Below, in pieces: positions 8,578-16,971 of a stretch of 46,271 nucleotides of DNA. The stretch spans positions 1 to 46,271 of the forward strand of contig JAEZLW010000058.1 in NCBI GenBank assembly GCA_023415145.1, given 5' to 3'. Under the pieces are notes generated by a model. That model did not search any database and had not been told where the DNA came from. It was given only the letters and a program-made list of their open reading frames with translations. The first letter of the stretch is position 1. Every line of letters begins with the position of its first letter. The DNA is from Bacillota bacterium. GTDB lineage: Bacteria > Bacillota > Clostridia > Christensenellales > Aristaeellaceae. The position numbers and the translations under genes were made by a program.

Positions 8578-9435
8578 TCAAATCCTGCTGCCCTTTCCGG
8601 ACATGATAACCTGACTGCGGCTTTTGCGCGCCAGGGCATCGGCGCAAGCCATATGGGCAATAATGGCTTTCACCAACAGTTCCAGTTCTCCGCCTGCGGT
8701 ATAATCGGCAGGTGCGATAAAATTCACCCGCTGGTCGTGAAGCAAATCCTGAACCTTCTCTATATGCGTATAGACGGCAATAGACTTGCCCCCGTTTGTT
8801 TTCACCAGCTTCATGCATGGAACATCCGTCAGTCCATCGCCAAAGTAGATCATGTTCCTGAAAGGAACGGGCCGGTCGTCTTCCGGAATGAACTTGTTCA
8901 GCTCCACATCTTCCGAAATGGCAAGAATGCCCTTGTTGATACGGAACAAAAATTGTGTTTTCGTCGTGTAATTCACCGTCACGGCCGGCCAATCCGCCAT
9001 GCCCGCCTCGTTGTAATGGAATGCGCAGGCATATATCTCCCTGAAGTACTCGGCGATAACGGAACCGTCAATGATTTCTCTTAAGCCGGAGGATATGATG
9101 TAGTGCTGTATTTGAACGCCATGGGCTTCCCCATAGGTGTTGACCCTTGAAAACCAATCAATGACACCCGGAAACAATTGTATGTCCTTGCCCAGTGCCA
9201 CCAGATCTTCCCTGCGGATGATTTTTTGCTTCTCCCGGGCTTTACTTACCATCAGGTACATATAGGCCAGAATTCTGTCCATTTTCTTTTCTTCGGCCAT
9301 GCTGCGCGACATATCCCAGAATGCGTCCGGCTCCATGCCAAGACCGGGGATAAACGAATAATTCTGCATATCCGTTGTGCACAGCGTGTTGTCAAAATCA
9401 TACATCAGCGCAATTACAGGCCGGTTGGTGCACAT
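8578..9435 (-). CDS. HAD-superfamily phosphatase-like hydrolase
   Basis: A 285-residue cytoplasmic protein. HAD motif I is YDFDNTLC near residue 13 (nucleophile Asp and the general-acid Asp two residues on), motif II the ISSGLRE segment near residue 114, and motif IV YFGDGLTDVPCM near residue 195. The cap between motifs I and II is helical. The substrate cannot be read from the sequence; relatives are annotated as haloacid-dehalogenase-like hydrolases. The ATG follows GAAAGGAGAACCT. It stands alone, with its own divergent promoter and a terminator behind it. Confidence 0.85.
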   Translation of the reverse strand: MCTNRPVIALMYDFDNTLCTTDMQNYSFIPGLGMEPDAFWDMSRSMAEEKKMDRILAYMYLMVSKAREKQKIIRREDLVALGKDIQLFPGVIDWFSRVNTYGEAHGVQIQHYIISSGLREIIDGSVIAEYFREIYACAFHYNEAGMADWPAVTVNYTTKTQFLFRINKGILAISEDVELNKFIPEDDRPVPFRNMIYFGDGLTDVPCMKLVKTNGGKSIAVYTHIEKVQDLLHDQRVNFIAPADYTAGGELELLVKAIIAHMACADALARKSRSQVIMSGKGSRI

Positions 9436-9489
9436 AGGTTCTCCTTTCGTACAAAAGGCGCTTTCGTTTTACCCAGTGAGTTTTTGTTT

Positions 9490-9517
9490 ATTGTACCACA
9501 GCCAGGACAATATTCAA
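9490..9517 (-). promoter_or_regulatory. Putative promoter of the HAD phosphatase gene
   Basis: Minus strand: TTGAAT (9517-9512), 16-base spacer, TACAAT (9495-9490). It is divergent from the sugar-operon promoter about 20 bases away. Confidence 0.5.
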
Positions 9518-9537
9518 AATGCATCCATTGCTTTTGC

Positions 9538-9566
9538 TTGACATGAAGGCTGCACACTGCTATTGT
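9538..9566 (+). promoter_or_regulatory. Promoter of the sugar isomerase/dehydrogenase operon
   Basis: TTGACA at 9538-9543, a 17-base spacer and TATTGT at 9561-9566. The leader of about 90 bases to 9665 shows no obvious structured element. Confidence 0.7.
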
Positions 9567-9664
9567 ATGGTAGAAAGATACAGGCCCGTCAATGCATACA
9601 AGTCCACAGGTATTATCCTGCACACACTATTGCACGATGATTTCCAACACGAGGAGGTACGATC

Positions 9665-10507
9665 ATGGCGCGTTTTCCCATCGGTGTTATGCTGGATTCG
9701 TTCCAAAAGCCCATACCGGAAGCGCTGAAGCTGGCCGCAAAACTTGGGGTGCAGGGCATACAGGTTTACGCAACCCATGGGCAGCTTTCGCCTGACGCGA
9801 TGACAAAGGACAACCGCCGGGAATTTCGGCAGCGCGTGAAAGACAGCGGCCTTGTGATCAGCGCACTGTGCGGAGATCTGGGACAGGGGTTTCACCGCCC
9901 AGCGGAAAACCCAAAACTCATTGATGCCTCCAAGCGCATCCTGGATCTGGCCAAGGACCTGGGCACCGATATCGTGACCACCCATATCGGTGTAGTCCCG
10001 GAGGACGATAACCACCCTCGCTACCGCATCATGCAGGATGCCTGCGGCGAGCTGTGCCGGTATGCCGACAGCGTGAACGCACACTTCGCTGTGGAAACAG
10101 GCCCAGAAACGGCTGTTGCCTTGAAATGTTTTCTCGATAGCCTCCATTCCAAGGGCGTAGCTGTGAACTTTGACCCGGCCAATCTGATCATGGTTACGGG
10201 TGATGATCCTGTCAAGGCCGTACATACCCTGAAGGATTACATCGTCCATACCCATGCAAAGGATGGCGTTCGCCATTATTACCGCAGCCCCGAAGAGGTC
10301 TACCGCGTGGTGGAATCCCCCATCGTCACATCCCCATCCTTTGAGGAATTGCCCCTGGGAAAAGGCCGCGTGGATTTTTCCGGCTGGCTGACGGCCTTGT
10401 GGGAGGTTGGTTACCGCGGCTTCCTCACCATCGAGCGGGAAGTGGGCGAAAACCCGTATCAGGACATCGAAGGAGCTGCCGCCTACCTGAGAAATATGAT
10501 GGACTAA
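9665..10507 (+). CDS. Sugar phosphate isomerase/epimerase family protein (xylose-isomerase-like TIM barrel), first copy
   Basis: A 280-residue TIM barrel of the AP-endonuclease-2/IolE type. Barrel strands carry the metal ligands of the family: TDIVTTHIG (His), HFAVETGPET (Glu), VAVNFDPANLIM (Asp), IVHTHAKDG (His-x-His), and FLTIEREVGENP with a Glu near the C-terminus. Such enzymes isomerise or epimerise sugars, keto-inositols or their oxidised forms. The ATG follows GGAGGTACGATC. It is first in a three-gene operon whose middle gene is a dehydrogenase, suggesting oxidation of a sugar or polyol and isomerisation of the product. The substrate is unknown. Confidence 0.88.
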   Translation: MARFPIGVMLDSFQKPIPEALKLAAKLGVQGIQVYATHGQLSPDAMTKDNRREFRQRVKDSGLVISALCGDLGQGFHRPAENPKLIDASKRILDLAKDLGTDIVTTHIGVVPEDDNHPRYRIMQDACGELCRYADSVNAHFAVETGPETAVALKCFLDSLHSKGVAVNFDPANLIMVTGDDPVKAVHTLKDYIVHTHAKDGVRHYYRSPEEVYRVVESPIVTSPSFEELPLGKGRVDFSGWLTALWEVGYRGFLTIEREVGENPYQDIEGAAAYLRNMMD

Positions 10508-10519
10508 AGGAGAAGAACC

Positions 10520-11578
10520 ATGGAAAAGTTGAAGGTTGGTGTCATCGGCACCGGCTCCATTTCCCTGGAGCACTTAAACGCCTACAAAAAGCATCCGGAT
10601 GTGGAAATTTACGCGCTGTGCGATCTTGACGAACCGCTGCTTCAAAAGCGGGGCGAGGAATACAACGTTTCGCGCCTTTATACCAATGTGGAGGATATGC
10701 TTCGACTTCCTGAATTGCAGGCGGTCAGCGTATGCGCCTGGAACGCCGCCCACGCACCCCTGGCCATCACCGCATTGAAAGCCGGCAAGCATGTTCTGTG
10801 CGAAAAGCCCATGGCCACCAATGCCAAAGATGCGGAAGCTATGCTCAAAGCCGCAAAGGAAAGCGGAAAGCTTCTCATGATCGGCTTTGTCCGGCGGTTT
10901 GGCAACGACTGTGCCATTTTGAAGGATTTTATTGAACAGGGCTCCTTCGGCGACATTTATTACGCCAAGGCCACCTATCTTCGCCGCAAGGGCAACCCGG
11001 GCGGCTGGTTCGGCGACAAGTCCCGCTCCGGCGGCGGGCCGCTCATTGACCTGGGGGTGCATGTGATCGACTTGACCAGGTACCTGATGGGCAACCCCAA
11101 ACCCATTTCGGTGTATGGCGCAACCTTCCAGAAGCTGTTTGACCGCAAGAACACAAAAAGCGATCCCGGCTACCGGGCTGCCGGCGCCACAGATCATGAT
11201 ATCTGTGATGTGGAGGACCTGGCCAGCGCCATGATCCGCTATGACAACGGCGCGGTGGTAACGGTGGAGGCCAGCTTCTCCCTGAACATCTTAAAGCCCG
11301 TGGGCCGCATTGAGCTGTTCGGTACAAAAGCCGGTGCCAAGCTGGAACCGGACCTGGAAATCTATACGGAAATGAACGGCTACCTGGCGGACGTGACACT
11401 GCCCATGCGCTCCTCCCTCAGCTTTGACGGATTGTTTCAAAACGAAATCGCCCACTTTGTGGACTGCGTCATGAACGGAACCCCCTGCGTAAGCCCTGCG
11501 GAGGATGGGGTGACGCTGATGCGGATACTGGACGCCATCTACGAATCAGCCAAAGCAGGCCATGAAGTGATACTTTAG
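10520..11578 (+). CDS. Gfo/Idh/MocA-family oxidoreductase
   Basis: A 352-residue NAD(P)-dependent sugar dehydrogenase. The N-terminal Rossmann fold has VGVIGTGSISLEHLNAY, and the family motif LCEKPMA near residue 95 contains the catalytic-site Lys. GGGPLIDLGVHVIDL near residue 174 provides the substrate-pocket Asp and His. The C-terminal half is the usual alpha/beta dimerisation sheet. Members oxidise inositols, glucose, sugar acids or glycosides. It lies 12 bases after the first isomerase and is followed at once by the second isomerase, so the three products probably act in one catabolic route. Confidence 0.92.
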   Translation: MEKLKVGVIGTGSISLEHLNAYKKHPDVEIYALCDLDEPLLQKRGEEYNVSRLYTNVEDMLRLPELQAVSVCAWNAAHAPLAITALKAGKHVLCEKPMATNAKDAEAMLKAAKESGKLLMIGFVRRFGNDCAILKDFIEQGSFGDIYYAKATYLRRKGNPGGWFGDKSRSGGGPLIDLGVHVIDLTRYLMGNPKPISVYGATFQKLFDRKNTKSDPGYRAAGATDHDICDVEDLASAMIRYDNGAVVTVEASFSLNILKPVGRIELFGTKAGAKLEPDLEIYTEMNGYLADVTLPMRSSLSFDGLFQNEIAHFVDCVMNGTPCVSPAEDGVTLMRILDAIYESAKAGHEVIL

Positions 11579-11594
11579 TATGGGAGGGATTCCT

Positions 11595-12464
11595 ATGCGC
11601 CTTTGCGTATCCAGCTACAGCTATTTGCCCTATATGGAAAAGACCGGGGCCAACTATTTTGACATATGCAGCCACGCCAAAAAGACAGGCTTTGAAGCCA
11701 TTGAGTTCATTCCACTGGATTTGCGCTTTGGAAGCGGCCAAGCCTCCTTGGAGGATTTGGCCATTGCCCTGAAAGACCATTGCCGTTTGCTTGGCCTTGA
11801 CATCTGCGCCTACACCGTTCCTGCGGATTTTCTTTCAGGCAGCGGCGGTGATATTCAAAAAGAAACGAAGCATCTCTTAGGCTGCGTGGATACCGCCGCC
11901 CTCCTGGGCGCTAAGCTTTTGCGCCACGACATAGCCAGGCAGCTTACCCACAAGTGCGTAAGCTACCGGGATGTGATCCGCATCGCCGCGCCCTTTATCC
12001 GGGAGGTGGCGGAGTATGCCGCCTTGAAAGGCATCCGCACCTGCACGGAGAACCACGGTTATTTGATGCAGGATGCCCAGCGGGTGGAAGAGTTGATACT
12101 GGCGGTTCATCACAAGAATTTCGGTTGGCTTGTGGACATGGGCAACTTTGCCTGTGCGGACCAGGATTGCGCCTATGCGGTAGGCATCGCAGCGCCGTAT
12201 GCGTTCCACGTCCATGCCAAGGATTTTCTGATGAAGCCAGGCACGCAAATCGATCCGGGCAGCAGCTGGTTCCGCTCCCGTGCCGGTAATTACCTGCGGG
12301 GCACGGTGGCAGGCCACGGCTCCGTCCCCATTGCGCAATGTGTGCATGCCTTGAAAAAGGCCGGTTATGATGGGCTTCTGTCCCTGGAATTTGAGGGCAT
12401 GGAGGAAACGCTTGCCGCCATTGAGGCGGGTTACGCATATTTGAAGCGGGTCATAAGCGGCTGA
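11595..12464 (+). CDS. Sugar phosphate isomerase/epimerase family protein, second copy
   Basis: A 289-residue TIM barrel of the same superfamily as the first gene of the operon but only distantly similar to it. Metal-ligand strands are visible: CTENHGYLM (Glu, Asn, His), FGWLVDMGNFAC (Asp), AFHVHAKDF (His-x-His) and LLSLEFEGMEE (Glu). The frame opens at 11580, but the ATG at 11595 is the start because GGGAGGG lies just before it inside the longer frame. Two isomerases around one dehydrogenase is common in inositol and rare-sugar operons. The substrate is not identifiable here. Confidence 0.87.
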   Translation: MRLCVSSYSYLPYMEKTGANYFDICSHAKKTGFEAIEFIPLDLRFGSGQASLEDLAIALKDHCRLLGLDICAYTVPADFLSGSGGDIQKETKHLLGCVDTAALLGAKLLRHDIARQLTHKCVSYRDVIRIAAPFIREVAEYAALKGIRTCTENHGYLMQDAQRVEELILAVHHKNFGWLVDMGNFACADQDCAYAVGIAAPYAFHVHAKDFLMKPGTQIDPGSSWFRSRAGNYLRGTVAGHGSVPIAQCVHALKKAGYDGLLSLEFEGMEETLAAIEAGYAYLKRVISG

Positions 12465-12480
12465 TTTTCTCCGATTTATA

Positions 12481-12514
12481 AAGGCCTCTTTGCATTTTTG
12501 CAAAGAGGCCTTTT
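12481..12514 (+). terminator. Intrinsic terminator of the sugar operon
   Basis: A perfect 14-bp stem (12481-12494 with 12499-12512), TTTT loop and a T run at the end. Very strong. Confidence 0.95.
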
Positions 12515-12590
12515 CATTGCCGGAATGATTTTTTCCATCACGGCCATAATAAGCATGTAAATATTTTCCGGGCAAGGAGCGTCCTATCTA

Positions 12591-13862
12591 ATGCAATCCC
12601 AGCAGCAAAGTTCATCTGTGCGACGTACCAGAGCATACGTAAGCATTATGGGAACTACACAAATGCACTTGAGAAATCCGGTTGTCATTGCCCTTTGGTC
12701 AGCCATCTTCCCGGGGCTCGGCCATCTTTTGCTGTCTAAGTACATCAGCGGCATGATACTTTTTTCATGGGAAGTCTTCATCAATTTGATGTCCAACTTG
12801 AATATGTCCATATTCTACACCTTCACCGGAAAATTTGATTTGGCAAAAACGGTGCTTGACAAGCAATGGCTTATGCTCTATATTCCCACGTACTTGTTTG
12901 CTATCTGGGACAGCTATCGCTCCACAGTAGATTTGAATTTGCAGTTTGTATTGGCCGCACGTGAGGATGCGCCCGTCAAGCCATTTGCCATCAATACTCT
13001 TGGGATCAACCAACTTGACAGAAGCTCCCCCTGGGTCGCCTCGGTATGGTCCATGATATCGCCCGGTGTAGGCCAACTGATGATTCACCGCATTGTGGTA
13101 GCCTTCTTTCTTCTGGCCTGGTGGATAGTCGTCGCCTACCAATCCAAGCTGCTGCCTGCCATCCACCACACGCTGATGGGGCAGTTTGACTTGGCAAAAG
13201 AAGTAGCCAACAAACAATGGATACTGAATATCCCCTCTGTTTTCTTCTTCGCACTTTATGATGCATATGCAAATGTTGTGGAAAGCAACAAGCTTTTTGA
13301 TTGGGAACAAGCCAAGTTCTTAAGAAGCAAGTATCAGGACAAGAATTTCAGAATGCCCTTTCACATCAAGGAGAAGGAAGAACGCGGTATGTATATCGTA
13401 TCAAATTTCAATCACTCCATCCATCTGGAAGCCGCTGTTGCTACACTTCATAAACAAAATATCCCCAAAGCCTCCATTCTGGCAGTACCTCTGGACAGAC
13501 GGGATGATGACAAAATGCTCTTTGACCGGACGCATGCCTCCGACAGACTGAGCCTTATCGATTTCCCTGTCATTTTGGCTGCTCTGCTTTCACTCTTCGG
13601 CTTAATCTATGGCTTTGAATTGCACTGGGGGCCGGTGCTATGGGCGTTGATTGGCACTGGAACAGGCTTTGGTGTCGGTGTTCTGATAAAAATCATGCTG
13701 ATTAAGCACAGTCGCAAAGCAAAGAAACTTGCCAAACCGTCGGAAGTGGTTCTTTTGGTGGATTGTACGGATTGCCAGTCTTCTATTGTGAAAGATATTC
13801 TCTGGAGCCATGGTGCATTGGGCGTAAGCACGCTTCGCTTGGGGAATAATGATACGCAATAG
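12591..13862 (+). CDS. Membrane protein with an internal tandem duplication and a C-terminal regulatory-type domain; function unknown
   Basis: A 423-residue protein that I cannot assign to a characterised family. Residues about 36-111 and 153-229 are copies of one unit: W-S-x-I-x-P-G-x-G-x-L, two hydrophobic helices, then F-D-L-A-K-x-V-x-x-K-Q-W, a third helix and a W/Y-D-x-Y ending. The C-terminal part starts with a cytoplasmic beta-alpha segment (MYIVSNFNHSIHLEAAVATL), has two further membrane helices with a Gly-rich GTGTGFGVGV, and ends in a soluble strand. That layout recalls DUF1269-like stress membrane proteins (inference). The ATG has AAGGAG 11 bases upstream. It leads a three-gene membrane cluster. 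Confidence 0.75.
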   Translation: MQSQQQSSSVRRTRAYVSIMGTTQMHLRNPVVIALWSAIFPGLGHLLLSKYISGMILFSWEVFINLMSNLNMSIFYTFTGKFDLAKTVLDKQWLMLYIPTYLFAIWDSYRSTVDLNLQFVLAAREDAPVKPFAINTLGINQLDRSSPWVASVWSMISPGVGQLMIHRIVVAFFLLAWWIVVAYQSKLLPAIHHTLMGQFDLAKEVANKQWILNIPSVFFFALYDAYANVVESNKLFDWEQAKFLRSKYQDKNFRMPFHIKEKEERGMYIVSNFNHSIHLEAAVATLHKQNIPKASILAVPLDRRDDDKMLFDRTHASDRLSLIDFPVILAALLSLFGLIYGFELHWGPVLWALIGTGTGFGVGVLIKIMLIKHSRKAKKLAKPSEVVLLVDCTDCQSSIVKDILWSHGALGVSTLRLGNNDTQ

Positions 13863-13883
13863 CAGGCAGGAAGGCGTGAAACA

Positions 13884-14441
13884 ATGACCGGCCAGGATGA
13901 GTATCTGGAAGAGATCCTCGTTATCAAGGAAAAGCTGAACGACATGTTTGTCAAGCACTATTGGGAAAAAGAAATTTTCAGCCTGACGTGGTGGATCGCT
14001 GTTGCATTGGTCATCATTCCGCTCATCATCTGGTGGAAGGTGGTAGATAAAAAGAGGCTTCTGGAGTTGAGCGTATATGGGTTGCTTGTGAACGTGACAG
14101 CTACCTTTCTGGATGTCGGTCTGTCCGATCATATGATGTGGGAATATCCCGTAAGGATTCTTCCTCAAATGGCACTACTACTTCCGGTGGATTACGTTAT
14201 ACTACCGGTCATTGGTGCAATACTGTATCAAAAGTTTCCAAAGTGGTGGCATTTCCTGCTGGCCTGCACCATTGCCAGTGCGTTCATGGCATTTGTTTGC
14301 GAGCCGTTTGCCGTATACATCGGCATGTACAGGCTGATTACCTGGCACTATATCTATTCCTTCCCCATATACATCGCTATCTATGTCCTGGTCAAAGTTG
14401 TCACCGAAAAGATGGTGGCCAGAACCCACTCCGCCAAATAA
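13884..14441 (+). CDS. CBO0543-type polytopic membrane protein, function unknown
   Basis: A 185-residue protein with about five membrane helices. Conserved-looking features are IIWWKVVDKKRLLEL, FLDVGLSDHMMWEYPVRI, LLPVDYVILPVIGAILYQ, FPKWWHF and ITWHYIYSFPIYI. I recognise this pattern from an uncharacterised family of Bacillota usually named after Clostridium botulinum CBO0543. The Trp/Tyr/Asp-rich loop residues are the most distinctive part. The start follows AGGAAGGCGTGAAACA. It is 21 bases after the duplicated membrane protein, so the two are probably co-transcribed. Confidence 0.75.
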   Translation: MTGQDEYLEEILVIKEKLNDMFVKHYWEKEIFSLTWWIAVALVIIPLIIWWKVVDKKRLLELSVYGLLVNVTATFLDVGLSDHMMWEYPVRILPQMALLLPVDYVILPVIGAILYQKFPKWWHFLLACTIASAFMAFVCEPFAVYIGMYRLITWHYIYSFPIYIAIYVLVKVVTEKMVARTHSAK

Positions 14442-14526
14442 TAAGCACTTAATTTCAGCCAAGCCGAATAATTGCGCATAAATCATAAATGATAGCATCA
14501 TCCAAAAGTACCGGAGGCTTTTAGCC

Positions 14527-15402
14527 ATGCTGTACATCATTGTTCTTACTGTCTTTACAGTTTGGCTGATCATCCTGGCGAAAAAGCAGCCCCTGTCATG
14601 GCATACCTATATAGCTGCCTATTCCATCGGCGTTTATGCGGCAGACGTGACGGAGGTTTCGTTCAACCTTTTGCTGAATTTGTATAAGTTCCCCACGCAC
14701 TTGCTGCCCGACCCCATCTTCGACAACGAATTGGGCATCATATTTTCTGATACGGTCATTTTGCCTTTCGCATTGATCGTTTTTTTGTATTATGCAGAAA
14801 AGGAGCATCCCTGGCGGACCTCCCTGCCATATGCGGCGCTGTTTATCGCCATGGAAATCATATTCGTCATCACAGGATACCTTCAATACATCCATTGGAG
14901 CCTGTTATTTTCCTCGCTGGCCTATATTACAGCCTTTCGCCTCACCGCACAATACGCGCACCGTATCATCCACTATGACCCGCCCATTCCATACTCCGTC
15001 CACCTGATGTGCTTCTCGCATACGATCATCATGTGGGTCGGCGCTTTATTCGCGTTACCTTTATTGAAAATGTATCAATTCAGGCCGGGCGTATTCCAGG
15101 ATATCATGGCCGACTGCCGTTTTACTGACCTGCTTTCCGGAGACATATTGGCTATCATCTTAACGCTCATCATTCCGCGCATAAAAAAACGGCACAAGAC
15201 TTTCGTGTTCTTGGCCGTCACATGCCTGGGCGCGGCCTTTGGCCTGTTTTCCTACTATCGCGGATGGCTGGTCTATCACCGCTGGAATCACTTTTTGATG
15301 GTTTTGCGGTATTTTGTTCCCTTATTCCTGATCCTGCTATACGACCGCTGGGAGTCTTCTTATAAAGCCGAAGCGATGAAAGGATCACCAAGCAAAGCAT
15401 AG
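14527..15402 (+). CDS. Polytopic membrane protein, function unknown
   Basis: A 291-residue, strongly hydrophobic protein with about eight membrane helices. I do not recognise the family. It shares with the preceding gene the habit of membrane helices broken by acidic and aromatic loops (YAADVTEVSFNLLLNL, LPDPIFDNELGIIFSDT), which may indicate a distant relation to CBO0543-type proteins, but that is a guess. The ATG has GGAGGCTTTTAGCC upstream. It lies 85 bases after its neighbour and ends 35 bases before the convergent MocR-type regulator gene. Confidence 0.7.
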   Translation: MLYIIVLTVFTVWLIILAKKQPLSWHTYIAAYSIGVYAADVTEVSFNLLLNLYKFPTHLLPDPIFDNELGIIFSDTVILPFALIVFLYYAEKEHPWRTSLPYAALFIAMEIIFVITGYLQYIHWSLLFSSLAYITAFRLTAQYAHRIIHYDPPIPYSVHLMCFSHTIIMWVGALFALPLLKMYQFRPGVFQDIMADCRFTDLLSGDILAIILTLIIPRIKKRHKTFVFLAVTCLGAAFGLFSYYRGWLVYHRWNHFLMVLRYFVPLFLILLYDRWESSYKAEAMKGSPSKA

Positions 15403-15437
15403 CTATATTTTGACAGAACAAATACGCATTCCCCTAT

Positions 15438-16844
15438 CTATTGGTGCAAGTAAAGTGCCATGCGCAGGCGGTCTACGCCTTTTTTGATCTCCTCCTCCGT
15501 TAAAGCGCCATAACCCAGGATCATGCCGCTTTCATGCACCCCTTGTTTAAACGCATAGTCCTCCGACCATTCCGCATCCACAAGAAATGTCCGCATGCGG
15601 TTAAAATCCTCCCCGCTCAGGGAATGTTTTTCAAATGTCACCATCACATGCAAGCCTGCGTTTCCCCCGCTGATGCGTATTAAAGGGCCAAACGCACGCT
15701 TTAATTCCCGTATGAGAAGCAGCCTTTTTTTTGCGTACAGCCGCTTCATTTTGTATATGTGATGTTCCAACTGCCCGCTTTTCAAAAAACCGGCTAATGC
15801 CATCTGCAACAAAACCGGCACCGACATGTTCATGGACTCCATGGCAGACCGCATTTTATCCAGCGCCTCCCATGGCAGGATCATATACCCCATGCGCAGT
15901 GTGGGCGAGAATATTTTGCTGAAGGAACCCAGGTAAATCACCCGCTCCGGATCAAGATGCCGAAGCGTTTGAATCGGTTCACCCTCGTAACGGAATTCAC
16001 TGTCGTAATCATCCTCAATAATGTATGCGCCTAACCTGCGGGCATGGGACAAAAGCTCCAGCCTGCGGCGGATATGCAGCACATTCCCAGTGGGGAATTG
16101 GTGGGAAGGCACCACATAGATCAGCCCGCATTCCTGCAATGCGGATAGCAGATCAGTGCGTATCCCCTGCCCATCCACCGGGATGGGTGCCAGTTGATAA
16201 CCGTTGCGCAAAAACGCCTGTCTCATAAAGGTCACGCATGGATCCTCCACGGCGGCCACCGGGCATCCTTTCAGCGCCCAGCAGGCTAAATCCACGCCGC
16301 TGGTGGCACCGGGCAGAATGAAAATCTGCTCCGGGCTTGCGGTGATGTCCTTTGTCCGGTACAAGTAAGCGCACAACTCTCTGCGAAGTTCCTCCTCGCC
16401 AATGGAGGAGCACCATGCAAACCTTTCCTCCGGCATCTGTATCAGGGCATCCCTCACCGCCCTCGTCCAGGCGGCACGGGGAAAATGGCGGTAGTCCATG
16501 AGTCCGGCCTCAAAAGCAATCATGTCCCCTTGCTCCGCCGAAACCGGTTTGCCGGATGCATTACACTTCGGATCGCCTTGAACACAAGCTGCTGCCACCT
16601 GACTTATTGACTCCACATACGTACCAGAGCCGGTACGCCCGCTCAAGTACCCCTCGGCAATCAACTGTTCGTAGACCTGTATAACGGTATTACGGGCAAT
16701 GTTCATCTCCGCCGCAAAGTTTCTGCTGGGAGGAAGCCGCGTTCCTGCTGGCAGTGTGTCATTCAGGATCATGGTCCGAAGCTGCCCGGTCAATTGCCGG
16801 GCAATGGATATAGGAGACAATCGGTCAATATGCAGCCCGTACAT
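15438..16844 (-). CDS. MocR/PdxR-type transcriptional regulator (GntR helix-turn-helix fused to an aminotransferase-like domain)
   Basis: Residues about 10-75 form a GntR winged helix (ILNDTLPAGTRLPPSRNFAA, NTVIQVYEQLIAEGYL, GSGTYV). The remainder is a class I aminotransferase fold with the PLP-lysine segment IYLGSFSKIFSPTLRMGY and the YIIEDDYDSEFRY strand. Such proteins bind PLP and often control vitamin B6, GABA, taurine or amino-acid genes. The frame opens at 16907, but the ATG at 16844 has GGAGGCCGCC directly upstream and begins at the normal point before the GntR domain (468 residues). It is divergent from the aldo/keto-reductase-like gene, its likely target. Confidence 0.9.
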   Translation of the reverse strand: MYGLHIDRLSPISIARQLTGQLRTMILNDTLPAGTRLPPSRNFAAEMNIARNTVIQVYEQLIAEGYLSGRTGSGTYVESISQVAAACVQGDPKCNASGKPVSAEQGDMIAFEAGLMDYRHFPRAAWTRAVRDALIQMPEERFAWCSSIGEEELRRELCAYLYRTKDITASPEQIFILPGATSGVDLACWALKGCPVAAVEDPCVTFMRQAFLRNGYQLAPIPVDGQGIRTDLLSALQECGLIYVVPSHQFPTGNVLHIRRRLELLSHARRLGAYIIEDDYDSEFRYEGEPIQTLRHLDPERVIYLGSFSKIFSPTLRMGYMILPWEALDKMRSAMESMNMSVPVLLQMALAGFLKSGQLEHHIYKMKRLYAKKRLLLIRELKRAFGPLIRISGGNAGLHVMVTFEKHSLSGEDFNRMRTFLVDAEWSEDYAFKQGVHESGMILGYGALTEEEIKKGVDRLRMALYLHQ

Positions 16845-16933
16845 GGCGGCCTCCTTACATGGTCCCATGGAAACCAATAGTATTGGCTCCAAAAAACTCA
16901 CCTGCATTTGGTCCTTTTCGGAGCCTTTCTTCC

Positions 16934-16939
16934 ATTATA
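16934..16939 (-). promoter_or_regulatory. -10 element for the MocR-type gene
   Basis: TATAAT on the minus strand in the divergent intergenic region. No good -35 lies 16-18 bases upstream, so the promoter may need an activator or be autoregulated. This is a weak call. Confidence 0.4.
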
Positions 16940-16971
16940 TCATGTGTTCATCCACATTGGAGGTGATTCGC

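Noticed and set aside
9560..10573. Long open frame of 337 codons on the minus strand
   Set aside because: It is antisense to the first isomerase, which has clear family motifs, and has no ribosome site or recognisable product.
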